NCBI RefSeq assembly: GCF_030817055.1
Contig: NZ_JAUSYV010000001.1
Coordinates: 4,178,001 to 4,242,000 of the forward strand
Reading direction: 5' to 3'
DNA from: Bacillus sp. V2I10
GTDB taxonomy: Bacteria; Bacillota; Bacilli; Bacillales; Bacillaceae
Length of the DNA stretch: 64,000 nt
The notes beneath the pieces were generated by a model that saw only the letters and a list, made by a program, of their open reading frames with translations, did no database searches and was not told the DNA's origin. The translations under genes and the position numbers were made by a program. This document shows, in pieces, positions 43,979 through 53,715 of this stretch. Within the stretch, counting starts at the first letter, position 1. Every line of letters begins with the position of its first letter.

Positions 43979-45223
43979 TCAAAAGTAAATTATTTTCCTT
44001 TTTTCAGGCTTTGCTTTAAAATTTTTTATGACAAACCACAACAGGAGAATGCCTGTCATACCAGCTATTATAAAACTCAGGTTCAAGTAATTTTTTATCA
44101 CCGCAGTCATAATTGGAGGCCCTAAGGCAACACCAATGAACCTTGCAGAACTGTAAAATGAGGTAATCGTGCCCCGTTCTTCCTTCTCGATATTTTCTGT
44201 TACAATTGCATCTAAGGTTGGAAGCATAGCCCCAATAGCCATACCAATGATACTGGTAACAAAAAAAAGCCAAAATAGATCATATTTAACGTAGCCTATA
44301 AACGGAACACTTAAAGATAAAATTAAAAGGCAGAAAATCGTGATGCTTCTCATTATTTTCATATCACCCTTTATACATTTACCTGTTATAAATGCTGAAG
44401 TGCATAAAACCATAAGCGGAATGGCTAATAAGAATCCTTTTTTTATTCCTTTTAGTAAATACACTTTCTCAAGATGGTTTGATAAGAAGAATAATACAGC
44501 GAATAAAATAAGCATAACAAATGCTCCAAGGGCGAACAAAAGGTAGAGCCATTTTCCCTCTTGATGAAAGGTCTTTTTTGTTTTTGAAAGAAATTCTTTA
44601 AAAGCAGCTGGTTTTTCTTTCCTTTTAGGAACCTTCACAAAAAAGAAAACAAGAAGAATGGAAATTAAGCTAAAAAAAGAAATCGAAAAAAACGGAACAA
44701 ACCATAGGATTGAAGCGAATAATGATCCGATAATTGGACTGAGCACTTTTCCAAATGTATTGGATGTTTCCACTACACCCAGGCATGAACTTGCCTTTTC
44801 ATCATCGGTTTTATACAAATCCCCTACTAAAGGGAGGATTATGGGTGAGGCACCTGCTGCTCCTATCCCCTGAAGAATACGCCCAAGAATGATCATCATA
44901 TATGGATCACTTAACTTCCAAGAAGCAAATCCTGCCACTAATCCGCCGATGAGTGCAATAAATAGACTGGGCAATATCACAGCTTTTCTTCCAATTCGAT
45001 CAGATAAGTATCCTGCAAATGGGATAAGGATAATGGACGCAATAGAATAACTGGTAATTACCATACTTGACTGAAAAGGAGTAATACCAACCTCTTTTTC
45101 AAAAATCGGCAAAACAGGTATAAGCATTGAATTGCCAAGTGTCATAACGAGTGGAATAGAAGCCATACTTACTATGCACCACTTGCTTAGTTTGTTCTCC
45201 TCACTGACCCTGGATGCACCCAA
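43979..45223 (-). CDS. MFS transporter, drug:proton antiporter type
   Basis: A 414-residue major facilitator protein with twelve membrane helices. The loop 2-3 motif GYLSDRIGRKAVIL (about 70-83) is intact, as is the helix 5 motif GVVETSNTFGKVLSPIIGS-like segment of 12-14 TMS exporters. TTG start with AGGAGG upstream. It could export a drug or metabolite such as an antibiotic or an amino acid; the substrate is unknown. It converges on the GvpU-like gene. Confidence 0.82.
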   Translation of the reverse strand: MGASRVSEENKLSKWCIVSMASIPLVMTLGNSMLIPVLPIFEKEVGITPFQSSMVITSYSIASIILIPFAGYLSDRIGRKAVILPSLFIALIGGLVAGFASWKLSDPYMMIILGRILQGIGAAGASPIILPLVGDLYKTDDEKASSCLGVVETSNTFGKVLSPIIGSLFASILWFVPFFSISFFSLISILLVFFFVKVPKRKEKPAAFKEFLSKTKKTFHQEGKWLYLLFALGAFVMLILFAVLFFLSNHLEKVYLLKGIKKGFLLAIPLMVLCTSAFITGKCIKGDMKIMRSITIFCLLILSLSVPFIGYVKYDLFWLFFVTSIIGMAIGAMLPTLDAIVTENIEKEERGTITSFYSSARFIGVALGPPIMTAVIKNYLNLSFIIAGMTGILLLWFVIKNFKAKPEKRKIIYF

Positions 45224-45375
45224 ATCTTTGACCTCCTGCTTGTTAGTTAGATCAGATCTTTCTTAGTATTTTCCTCGTTCTCTTAAGTATGTACAAACAG
45301 GCTATTTTAATGATTTGAATGTTTTACGGACATAAGAGCACTCTATATATAAATACACATGAATGAGGTGCATGA

Positions 45376-45540
45376 ATGAAGAAAAACACACAATCATCAG
45401 AAATTGCAGGAAAGCAATTTGATGTTTCTAATTATGAAGGTGAAACACAATTGGAAAAAGGACTGGCCGAGACTCATGAGCAAGTCAGTGATGATTATTA
45501 CGAGGGGACAATTAACCAGCAAATTAAAGGGAATGAATAA
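45376..45540 (+). CDS. YozQ-like small protein (DUF4025)
   Basis: A 54-residue protein whose pattern GLAETHEQVSDDYYEGTI (about 29-46) matches Bacillus YozQ/DUF4025. These are small hydrophilic proteins of unknown role. The ATG follows GAGGTG; an overlapping ATG four bases earlier is out of frame. A strong bidirectional terminator follows. Confidence 0.7.
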   Translation: MKKNTQSSEIAGKQFDVSNYEGETQLEKGLAETHEQVSDDYYEGTINQQIKGNE

Positions 45541-45550
45541 ATTAAAAAGG

Positions 45551-45577
45551 CCAAATGGCTTGGCCATTTGGTCCTTT
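45551..45577. terminator. Terminator between the YozQ-like gene and pullulanase
   Basis: A perfect 9-bp stem CCAAATGGC/GCCATTTGG (45551-45559, 45563-45571) with A-rich and T-rich flanks; it can serve both convergent genes. Confidence 0.8.
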
Positions 45578-45657
45578 ATTATTTTATATAAATTTGTGTA
45601 AAATCCAGCTCAGCCAGCTCACCAAGCAATCGCAGCATCGTATATTGGTCGACGCTG

Positions 45658-48453
45658 TTAACGGCAAGATGGATGTTTAACCGGTTTTTTATTGCTTACT
45701 TTTACAACAACCGTCGTTAAAGGCTCGATTGTAATGGAATTTTTTTTCAGCTTAAATCCAGATGCTTTTTTAACTTTTCCAGCGCCTGCTTCGTCGTTAT
45801 CGACTACAATTTCGCCTTTTCTTAAATCCTCGGATAGAGTAAGCGTTCTTGCTTTCGTATCTGCATTTACGAATACAGAGTAAGCTTCTTTTCCATTTGA
45901 AGATACGTTTTTATATCCGATGACTAAATCTGAATCATTCATTTCAGGAGCATCAATCATCGTAACATTGGAATCAACTAACTCCTTGCTTCCTAACCGG
46001 AAAGCATCTGTTGATTTTCTCAATTCAATTAGACCTGCCGTGTATTCGCGAGTCGTGTTATTTATTGGATACATGCTATCATCTGTCGCCTTTTTCCAGT
46101 CGAATTTGTTGATGGCATCTGATGAATCGTATGAATCGTGAATGAAATAGCCAAACACTTTTCCAGATTCATCCTGGATAGCGTGGAATTTCTGTTCAGG
46201 CACTCCTTCTCCAAGCCACTGTTTTGTTCTTCCGTATTCCTGGCCTGCATGGAGGAATGCTGTACCCTGCGAAGTGAGAATCATGGAGTTTCCTAAACGG
46301 ATTCTGTCATGAATTTCTTCATTGTTTGCAGGAATGGCCGGATCTTTCTTGATCGATTGAGCGATGACATCATACAATGGCAGGTTGTCATGCGCTTCAA
46401 TATACTGAACCATATCACCAGGATCATCTGCAGCTGTATTAGTAGGCTGCCCTTTAATATTTTTCAAAATAAGATCAAGGCTTCTTGCTCCGCCTGTAAG
46501 AAAGCGAGGTTCGCCCTCTGAACCGAAACCAGACTTCAGTTCATTGCGGATTTCATCTGAGAACACTCCAACATTATCCGTCTTGTTCATCCAATCTTGA
46601 TCTGCACCTTTGCCAGCAAGTGATGGATCTGATAGATGGCCGCCGAACGTTCTCCAGCCTTCGCCGATAAATAAGGCATTTTCATTAATTTCTGCAGCAG
46701 CATTGTAGGCATTCTGAATGGAATCGTACGTAGCATCACCCATCATATCAAAACGCATGCCGTCAATTTTGTATTCTTCAAACCAGTATTTAACCGAATC
46801 AACCATCAGTTTTTCAGCCATAACGTGATTGGTTGCAAGGTTGTTTCCAAAACCGCCGATAAAGTTTCCATTAGCATCCTGAAAAGCATAATAGTTCGGG
46901 ACAATATCATTCAGCATGCTTGCTTTGGCCATATGTGTATACACCACATCAAGCACAACACCCATTCCTGAATCATGCACCGCGTCAATGAGACCCTTTA
47001 ATTCTTTGATTCTAAGCTCCGGATCTTTCGGATCCATTGAATAAGCTCCGTCTGGTGAAAAATAACTGTGAGGATCATAGCCCCAGTTATATTCATTGTT
47101 TGCCGCAGAATACTCGAGTTCGCGTTCTCTCATATTCGTTTCATCGCCGTAATACCAAGCCATTACCGGCAGCAGCTGAACGTGGGTCACACCAAGAGAT
47201 TTGATATATTCAAGCTTATCTTTAAACGCATCATACGTACCCCAGTCAGTTGTTAAATCCCCTTCAATTGAAGGATCAGATGTAAAATCTCTGACGTGCA
47301 CTTCCCAGATAACAGCATCCTCTCTTTTTTCATAGCCGTCAATCTTCGCAAAATCAAGTCCTTTCGGATCTGTTCCTGCAAGGTCAACAATGGCTGCTTT
47401 CCCCACCATATCACCATCTGGTCCTGCTTCACCTTTTGTATTTACAGTGAAAGGAGCCATTGATTTTGCATAAGGGTCGAGAACTTTCTTTGTTTCCCCG
47501 CCATTTGTTACTTCGTATTGATAATAGTATCCTTTTAAATCAGAGATTCCAAGATTCTTTGGCTGCGCTTCAACTGACCAGACTCCTTTTTCTCCCATGG
47601 CTAAATTGAACCTGCCAATCTCTTTTGCTGCATCCTTTTTATCATAAAAAACGGCTGTAACCTTGCTTGCTTTAGGTGCCCATAGTTTCAGCACTGCTTT
47701 GCCGGATTGATAGGCAGCTCCAAGATCATCGCCATCATACGAATAAAGCTCATCAATCATTCTCCAGCCTTTAGTTGCCGTAACGGATTTACCGGTGTAT
47801 GTAACGGTGTAAGAATCATTCATCAGTTCTGCAGAAGTACTGACTTCCACTGTTGAACCGGATATCATTTTCACACTTTCAACTGGGATATCCGCGCCGT
47901 TTTCATCCTGTATTTTAATAGAAGAAAGCAGCTCCTCTTCCGTTAAACCTTCTGTTCTTGTCAGTCCAATCAGAAGCTTTTGTTTTGAAACAATTTCTGC
48001 ACTGACTATGCCAATCGGATTATCCCATTCAGATGATGTGTATACCGTGTCATCTGCATTTTTAATCCAGAGGTGATTGTAATCCTCAAGCATCGTGAAA
48101 ACTTTATCCCCGCCTGTTTTCTCGCCAGTTGCGCGATTGACAACAAGGAAACCGAGTTTCTTCGCTCCTTCTTTTACTTTCACATCGATGTAGCGTCCAT
48201 GCTCGTCGGTTTGCTCATCCGTAAATGGCACAGCATCTTTCGGCCACTCTTTTGGTGCTTCCGCTACATCCTCCCATAGCCACAATCCAAGGTCTTTGTA
48301 GTTTTTATCGTCTTTGACATAGTGAATTCTGACCGTGTTTTCAGGAAGATAAGGGTCCTTTTCAGCTGCGTTTGCTTTTGGCAGCTGTAATGTTGGAATT
48401 ACCATTGAAATAAATAAAATAAAAACAAGGGCACTTTTCAATAATCTCGGCAT
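45658..48453 (-). CDS. pulA: Secreted type I pullulanase
   Basis: The 931-residue protein starts with a signal peptide (cleavage likely after KANAA, about residue 30), then a CBM41-like starch-binding domain (about 35-145), an N-terminal pullulanase module, a CBM48-like domain (about 240-330) and a GH13 catalytic domain. The type I pullulanase marker YNWGYDP is at 455-461; catalytic nucleophile Asp569 (GMRFDMMG) and acid/base Glu598 (FIGEGW) are present, as is the YIEAHDN segment. It hydrolyses alpha-1,6 bonds in pullulan and branched starch outside the cell. The promoter carries cre sites. The tail (PVKHPSCR) is unusual. Confidence 0.92.
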   Translation of the reverse strand: MPRLLKSALVFILFISMVIPTLQLPKANAAEKDPYLPENTVRIHYVKDDKNYKDLGLWLWEDVAEAPKEWPKDAVPFTDEQTDEHGRYIDVKVKEGAKKLGFLVVNRATGEKTGGDKVFTMLEDYNHLWIKNADDTVYTSSEWDNPIGIVSAEIVSKQKLLIGLTRTEGLTEEELLSSIKIQDENGADIPVESVKMISGSTVEVSTSAELMNDSYTVTYTGKSVTATKGWRMIDELYSYDGDDLGAAYQSGKAVLKLWAPKASKVTAVFYDKKDAAKEIGRFNLAMGEKGVWSVEAQPKNLGISDLKGYYYQYEVTNGGETKKVLDPYAKSMAPFTVNTKGEAGPDGDMVGKAAIVDLAGTDPKGLDFAKIDGYEKREDAVIWEVHVRDFTSDPSIEGDLTTDWGTYDAFKDKLEYIKSLGVTHVQLLPVMAWYYGDETNMRERELEYSAANNEYNWGYDPHSYFSPDGAYSMDPKDPELRIKELKGLIDAVHDSGMGVVLDVVYTHMAKASMLNDIVPNYYAFQDANGNFIGGFGNNLATNHVMAEKLMVDSVKYWFEEYKIDGMRFDMMGDATYDSIQNAYNAAAEINENALFIGEGWRTFGGHLSDPSLAGKGADQDWMNKTDNVGVFSDEIRNELKSGFGSEGEPRFLTGGARSLDLILKNIKGQPTNTAADDPGDMVQYIEAHDNLPLYDVIAQSIKKDPAIPANNEEIHDRIRLGNSMILTSQGTAFLHAGQEYGRTKQWLGEGVPEQKFHAIQDESGKVFGYFIHDSYDSSDAINKFDWKKATDDSMYPINNTTREYTAGLIELRKSTDAFRLGSKELVDSNVTMIDAPEMNDSDLVIGYKNVSSNGKEAYSVFVNADTKARTLTLSEDLRKGEIVVDNDEAGAGKVKKASGFKLKKNSITIEPLTTVVVKVSNKKPVKHPSCR

Positions 48454-48541
48454 CTTTCAACCTCCATTTTATTAGCTTGTACTTCTTTGAAACTTTGAAA
48501 CTGGTAAGAGAGTGTGTACGTGGATCGTTCTTGCGCGAATG

Positions 48542-48603
48542 TGCAAACGGTTTCATAAAGCGTTTACATTTATAATTAAAAGGAAAAATATGCTTTCTGT
48601 CAA
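48542..48603 (-). promoter_or_regulatory. Pullulanase promoter with two cre sites
   Basis: On the minus strand TTGACA (48603-48598), 17 bases, then TTTAAT (48580-48575). Immediately downstream is TGTAAACGCTTTAT (48568-48555, near-consensus cre) and, on the plus strand, TGCAAACGGTTTCA (48542-48555), a perfect cre. CcpA bound here would block initiation, so catabolite repression is expected. Confidence 0.75.
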
Positions 48604-48633
48604 TGATAATTTTGAAAATTCTACAATTATATC

Positions 48634-48672
48634 AAAAGGGAAAACCTGGCTGTTGACCAGGTTTTCCCTTTT
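48634..48672. terminator. Orphan strong hairpin
   Basis: A perfect 16-bp inverted repeat (AAAAGGGAAAACCTGG at 48634-48649, CCAGGTTTTCCCTTTT at 48657-48672) looks like a bidirectional terminator, but no gene ends nearby on either strand. It may end a lost gene or shield the pullulanase promoter from the repeat array. Confidence 0.6.
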
Positions 48673-48710
48673 GAACGCTACTTTAAATTCTGCTTTATGC
48701 AAGTAGGCAG

Positions 48711-49417
48711 GCTATTTCTAGCGCGGCATCTCTCCAATTAGCACCTGTTTACTTTTTAAAGTGATTCTTTTCTAGAAAAAGACTATTTCTCCTCGACACT
48801 AGAGTGACCCTTTCTATTAATTCCGAGACTTTCAACCTTTATTCCAAGACTTTTTGAACGAATTCCTAGACTTTGCGGATTTTTTCCGAGACTTTAGAAA
48901 ATAATTCCGTATAAATGTGAACGCCCCATCAAAAATTGGCTAATCCAAAGCATGAAGGCTATTTTTAGCGTAGTCCCTCTCCAATTGGTGCTCATTTACG
49001 GTTTAAAGTGATTCTTTTCTAGAAAAAGACTATTTCTCCTCGGCACTAGAGTAACCCTTTCTATTAATTCCGAGACTTTCAAACTTTTTTCCAAGACTTA
49101 TTGAATGAATTCCTAGACTTTGCGGTTTTATTCCGAGTCTTTAGAAAATAATTCCGTATAAATGTGAACGCCCCATCAAAAATTGGCTAATCCAAAGCAT
49201 GAAGGCTATTTTTAGCGTAGTCCCCTCTCCAATTGGTGCTCATTTACGGTTTAAAGTGATCCTTTTCTAGAAAAAGACTATTTCTCCTCGGCACTAGAGT
49301 GACCCTTTCTATTAATTCCGAGACTTTCAACCTTTATTCCAAGACTTTTTGAATGAATTCCTAGACTTTACGGATTAATCCTGAGACTTTAGAAAATAAT
49401 TCCGTATAAATGTGAAC
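48711..49417. repeat. Tandem array of 247-bp noncoding repeats (2.9 copies)
   Basis: Copies start at 48711, 48958 and 49205 with 247-bp spacing; the last stops after AATTCCGTATAAATGTGAAC at 49417. Copies differ by only a few percent. Each holds four CCGAGACTTT-type elements at 21-base steps, the reverse complement of the element near phnG, plus a CTAGAAAAAGACTATTTCTCC block. Frames are interrupted by stops (TAG within the 21-base units), so it is not coding. No gene lies within. Confidence 0.92.
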
Positions 49418-49436
49418 TACTTCTCTACCCTATTCC

Positions 49437-49637
49437 CTACAACAAACCATCCCTGTATCGTTCAATCAGCGAGGTTAAATGATATCGCCTTCCCTTGGTT
49501 TCTCCGGTGTGATCAATATTCAATATTCTTAATAAGCTTAAAGCAGATGTATCTGAAGAGATTTGTATAAATTCTCGCATCTGTTTATTAGTAATCTCTG
49601 AACCTAACCATATAGAAACCATTCCTTGTTTCTCCAT
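49437..49637 (-). CDS. Small hypothetical protein, possible immunity-gene fragment
   Basis: A 66-residue protein starting MEKQGMVSIWLGSEI, which recalls the start of Imm22-type immunity proteins, but the rest (SALSLLRILNIDHTGETKGRR, abbreviated) does not continue that pattern, so it may be a chimeric or truncated remnant. The ATG has AGGAG ten bases upstream. It lies at the edge of the toxin/immunity region beside the 247-bp repeats. Family assignment is weak. Confidence 0.4.
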   Translation of the reverse strand: MEKQGMVSIWLGSEITNKQMREFIQISSDTSALSLLRILNIDHTGETKGRRYHLTSLIERYRDGLL

Positions 49638-49764
49638 TAGTAACACGCTCCTACTTTAATCTTAGTCCTTCTGGCAATGATGAAATACCATTTTCTAATC
49701 TATAGTGAGCCCAATTATTAAGTCTTCTAATAAAGGTATAATAGTTTTATTTTTAATCATTAAT

Positions 49765-49807
49765 AAAAAAGACGATAACACTCTATTTGAATGAGAACCG
49801 TCTTTTT
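49765..49807 (-). terminator. Terminator after the SUKH immunity gene
   Basis: AAAAAGACG (49766-49774) pairs with CGTCTTTTT (49799-49807) and flanks an imperfect inner stem; it lies 45 bases after the immunity gene stop. Confidence 0.6.
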
Positions 49808-49850
49808 GTATGAGGTTTGATTCAATTAACATGGAACAATGAGTCAAAAA

Positions 49851-50315
49851 TTAATCTTCCTCTTCGAAAGATTGTAATGAATTAATTAGTTCTGTAAAAC
49901 CCGAGCACACATACGTAACAGCTCCATTAGGATCTTCATAAGCTTCTTCATGGTCCCAAAATACAATGGGAGGTTCATGTTTTAGTTCTCTAAAATCAAA
50001 ACAGAACATATTGCCTCCTGGATCATTCGCAAATGGAATAACATTATCTATAAGTCTATCTTTAATATTTTCATACGTTCTCAACATGTCAATAGGCCTG
50101 TTATCATCGCCAAAACTTAATAAGTAATTAAGGGTCTCTCTAAATGAGTTTATGATAACCACGTCTTTATCTAATGGTGAACAGCCATTATGATCCTTTA
50201 TAAAGTCTCTATAATCTATAGGAAATTTTATAGACAATATTTCCTCGACAGAAGTGATTTCTTGCTCTGAAGCTTGTTTAAAGGTTTTTCTTTTGTGCCA
50301 ATTTATTTTTTGCAT
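49851..50315 (-). CDS. SMI1/KNR4 (SUKH) family immunity protein
   Basis: A 154-residue protein of the SUKH-1 superfamily: EEILSIKFPIDYRDFIKDHNG (about 23-43, abbreviated) and IPFANDPGGNMFCFDFRE (about 92-109) are family-typical. SUKH proteins neutralise polymorphic toxins, and this gene begins 11 bases after the LXG toxin gene on the same strand, the standard toxin-immunity order. AAGGAG precedes the ATG. It most likely binds and blocks the nuclease tail of the toxin. Confidence 0.85.
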   Translation of the reverse strand: MQKINWHKRKTFKQASEQEITSVEEILSIKFPIDYRDFIKDHNGCSPLDKDVVIINSFRETLNYLLSFGDDNRPIDMLRTYENIKDRLIDNVIPFANDPGGNMFCFDFRELKHEPPIVFWDHEEAYEDPNGAVTYVCSGFTELINSLQSFEEED

Positions 50316-50326
50316 GTCATTTCTCC

Positions 50327-52090
50327 TTAACCAGAGTCTTTACCCCATATTTTTTGTCCACCTGTATGCCCTGTTTTGGAATGGATCTCACTATCTACCA
50401 GTTCCATTCTTCCTGGTTTTTGATGATGATGCCAAGTATACTTCTCAGGAGTCTTACCTGCTTTTAAATCTATTAAGTCATCTTCATCTAATTTAAGTTC
50501 TTTAATTAAATTAGGATCATTAGTTACTTGATTATATAGTTGCTTATTTAGAATTTTAAATTGAGGTGTTCGATCTTTCTTAAAATCTTTTTTATCTAAG
50601 TATAAAGTATATTTGACTTCAAAAATCGGAAATCCGTCTTTATCATATGGTACCTTCGTTATTGGATGAACATCATTTTTCATATGCCCCATTCTAAGAT
50701 TAATGGTTTTCGTATTTCCATAATCATCATTGAAGGAATATGAAGAAGCTTTTGTAATCAATTGATTTTTTAGATTAGTCGAATCAACAACATTAAAAGG
50801 AACTCCTTCAATACCCCCAGCAAACCCATACCTAAATGCAAAACAGCTAGAATTATTCATTTGATTTAACTCATGCGCAGCCGCCTCTTTCACATTCTTA
50901 ACAGTGTTTTTTCCAGCAGCAAAACCAGCTTTCCCTACTTTATCAGCACCTTTTGTGCCTACGAGAGAAGTCCCAACCGTGGCAATCGCATAAGTGACCC
51001 ATCTGGCTCTAGTATAATCGTTTCCGTTTACCATATCACGTTCGTAGGAATTGGCGATAGCTGCACTGATTTGAGCATAGGTTTCCTCGTAATTGATAAC
51101 AGCTGCTCCCATATCATAAAGAACCTGTTCAGGAGGCGTCATTAGAACATTCCATAAACCTACAGCGGTGTCTTTCGTGAATTCCCATAAACCGGCTCCA
51201 ACGCCTTTTAGAATTTCACCCTGCTGTTTATTAGCTTTAATGAGATCAATAATTTTCCGCTGCTCCGAAGTTAAATTCTCTTCCCCAAGATCCTTCGCAA
51301 TCTTCAAATACTCATCTAAAGATAGATTCGGCGTCTTCAGCTCTTGCTGCAGCTTCTCGATTCTGCGTTTTTCAGATTGCTCCTTTTTAAAAGAAAGATA
51401 GGATTTCGCCTGATGCTGGACGCTGTCTTTCATATTGTAGGCTACGCTATTATGATACGCTTTTGCATCGAAATAGATCGGAGATGCCTGTCCGCCTTGT
51501 CGTGTTGCATGATTTAATGCTTTAAAACGGCTCCTAATGTGATCTTGAATGGCTTCAGATCGCTGATATTCATAGGTTAATTTTTCATTAAGTTCATCAA
51601 CTTTGTCAATTGTGGTTTTTCTTTCTTTTTCAGCTTTGTCTAAGTGTGCTTCGAATGTGCCGGTATCAAATGGCTGAAGGTCGACGAGGTCGCTGATGCT
51701 GCGTAAGATACCGGTCAGCTCCTGCTTTTGATCTGAGACCATAGCATTTGCTCTTCGATAGCCATTGACTAAATCTCTTTCCAAAAAATCTATATCTACA
51801 TATGTATGTCCGGATAACTTTAACTCTGCGGCATCCGCCGATACTCCTTGAAAAAAAGCAATCTGCATGTCAATAAAGGTAAGCCATTCATCCACGATTG
51901 CCGCTTGTTCTTGGTAAAAGGTTTTGATCACTTTAGCGCCTGCTCCCTTAAATTCATCACCTGAATGAGAGACTTGATTGAATGTCTTCTTTAAAACAAG
52001 CAGCCTCTCTCTTAGATTTTCATATTTTTTTGCACGGTTTTCCATCGCAGAAATCAGAGTGTCAGCTTCATAAACTGCATTCAGAAACAA
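50327..52090 (-). CDS. LXG polymorphic toxin with WHH-type nuclease tail
   Basis: The 587-residue protein has an N-terminal LXG domain (to about 240), which in Bacillus directs secretion by the type VII (ESX) system; it resembles the YeeF group. A glycine- and alanine-rich pretoxin region (about 285-385) follows, then a C-terminal HNH/endonuclease VII-type nuclease with TWHHHQ (552-557) and HTGGQKIWG (575-583), the WHH signature. The start codon is unclear: TTG at 52090 lies too close to AAAGGGG, but the N-terminus aligns with YeeF-type proteins, so little is missing. The next gene is a SUKH immunity gene. Confidence 0.85.
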   Translation of the reverse strand: MFLNAVYEADTLISAMENRAKKYENLRERLLVLKKTFNQVSHSGDEFKGAGAKVIKTFYQEQAAIVDEWLTFIDMQIAFFQGVSADAAELKLSGHTYVDIDFLERDLVNGYRRANAMVSDQKQELTGILRSISDLVDLQPFDTGTFEAHLDKAEKERKTTIDKVDELNEKLTYEYQRSEAIQDHIRSRFKALNHATRQGGQASPIYFDAKAYHNSVAYNMKDSVQHQAKSYLSFKKEQSEKRRIEKLQQELKTPNLSLDEYLKIAKDLGEENLTSEQRKIIDLIKANKQQGEILKGVGAGLWEFTKDTAVGLWNVLMTPPEQVLYDMGAAVINYEETYAQISAAIANSYERDMVNGNDYTRARWVTYAIATVGTSLVGTKGADKVGKAGFAAGKNTVKNVKEAAAHELNQMNNSSCFAFRYGFAGGIEGVPFNVVDSTNLKNQLITKASSYSFNDDYGNTKTINLRMGHMKNDVHPITKVPYDKDGFPIFEVKYTLYLDKKDFKKDRTPQFKILNKQLYNQVTNDPNLIKELKLDEDDLIDLKAGKTPEKYTWHHHQKPGRMELVDSEIHSKTGHTGGQKIWGKDSG

Positions 52091-52194
52091 CCACCCCTTT
52101 CTTACTATAAATTCCCAATTCTATCATAGCACGAAAAAGGGTGTTGAATGAACGAAATTTCATAGAAAAAAGACATGAGCTTCATCATGTCTTT

Positions 52195-53530
52195 TCAAAA
52201 AATAACTCCCAACCCAGCAAAAGCCAAATCCTCACACTCTACTTTCTGAACATAACTGTCTTTTTCAAAAGTATGTGTATACCGGCTCAGTTTAACCATA
52301 CCTACATCATTCTTCGTGTAAAAGACAACAGTTGGCCTTTCGTTCTCATAGAAGAAAACCGGTCGGAGTGAAGGAGGAATGGTTTTAAATTCATTCCAAT
52401 CGCCTAGTGTATATAAGTAATCTACTACGCTGTTTGCCACTCTGTATTCGTCCTCATCTATAGGCAAAATATCGCCGGCACTCCAATAGCACCCGTGCCA
52501 CAGCGCGCCAAATTCCCCGATTTCATGATAAGCAATGGCTGCCTGCAAGTAGGATAGCGGCGAATAATCCCCGTCCACTGCCATCATGACCTGATCATAG
52601 GCAAAATCCGGTTTCGGGTGCTCCAAACTATGCTGGTCTGAATACATGCATTCTTCAGGCGGCGGCAGTTCCCGATCATGAGGAATGGCCCAAACGGCAG
52701 AATTCCCGTTTCCGCCAGCCGTATATTGATAGGCTCTTAATTTGTAATTCTTTCGAAGTCGCAGCTGTGAAAAACTTTCAATGACACGTTCTGGATTGTC
52801 TCTAGAAATCGCCCATCCTTCATTTTCATCGTAATAAGAAGTAAAAGGCCCAAGATAAAGATTAGGACGAGTTGCAGCGACCGTAAATTCAATGATATCT
52901 GATAGATCTTGGGGATTAACATTTTGAACATACAATTGCCTGAGCTCTTCGACCATTGCATGCCTTTTCGCAGTTAGTTGAGGGCATACATGATAATAAT
53001 CGCCATTTTGATTCTTTTTGCCAAACGAAGGAATGCCCGCACGTTCTATTTGCTCCAGCCAGCTGCTTTTCAGCTGCTTTAAAAATGTGTACGTACTCTT
53101 ATTATTTACTCCCCACCCGATGCAAATCCATGGATTCTTTTTCAGCTCACTCACGGGCACTTGCATATCGGATGGAAGAACCATCCCTCTCCCGCCCAAA
53201 TATTCGTTATAGGCAATGGCCTCACTGTCCTTTGGGTTCTGCAGCGTGAACAAATTATACAAATGAATTCTTCCATTTAGAGGCTCAAGATGATAGAAAG
53301 CTTCAACTAATTTCACCACTTGCTTCATCGTGGGATCCAGGGAAACCTGTGCGAAAACACTTTCCCCATCCTGCAAATCCTTTACAGCATCATGACTAGC
53401 ACTTCCAGGGTTCAGCAGCAGGAAACTGCCGATCGATTTTTCACTCTCTCCCCATTGTAGGTAGGCAGACTGTCGGAAAAATGTGATTCTTCTTTTTGAG
53501 AAACGTTCCGAATGCTTTTGGCTGGTACAT
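52195..53530 (-). pseudogene. DUF1643-like protein with frameshifted 5' end
   Basis: The main frame encodes about 440 residues whose first part, IGSFLLNPGSASHD then GRIHLYNLFTLQNPKDS, matches the DUF1643 pattern (LNPS...NLF). The best start (ATG at 53530 behind GGGGAG) is in another frame, which stops at 53441; a one-base skip or two-base insertion near the T5 run at 53477-53481 joins KKKNHIF to RQSAYLQWGE. Otherwise only TTG at 53376 could start it, cutting into the domain. C-terminal 250 residues are not recognised. Could be a true pseudogene or an assembly error. Confidence 0.55.
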
Positions 53531-53715
53531 ATCTTTCTCTCCCCTATATTTAAAATACCTGTTTCCTATCTTTTATGAGTTCAGATTGCCCCTAAAATCC
53601 AATTAAATTAACAAGTAAACTTATCCAATAAGCCATTAACTAAAAAATCTTCCGGCACAAAAAAGCAAATGCCATCATACTTAAACAGATGACAAACTAC
53701 TTCATTCCATCCCTC

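Noticed and set aside
48711..49417. CRISPR array
   Set aside because: Units are 247 bp with no short repeat/variable spacer pattern and no cas genes.
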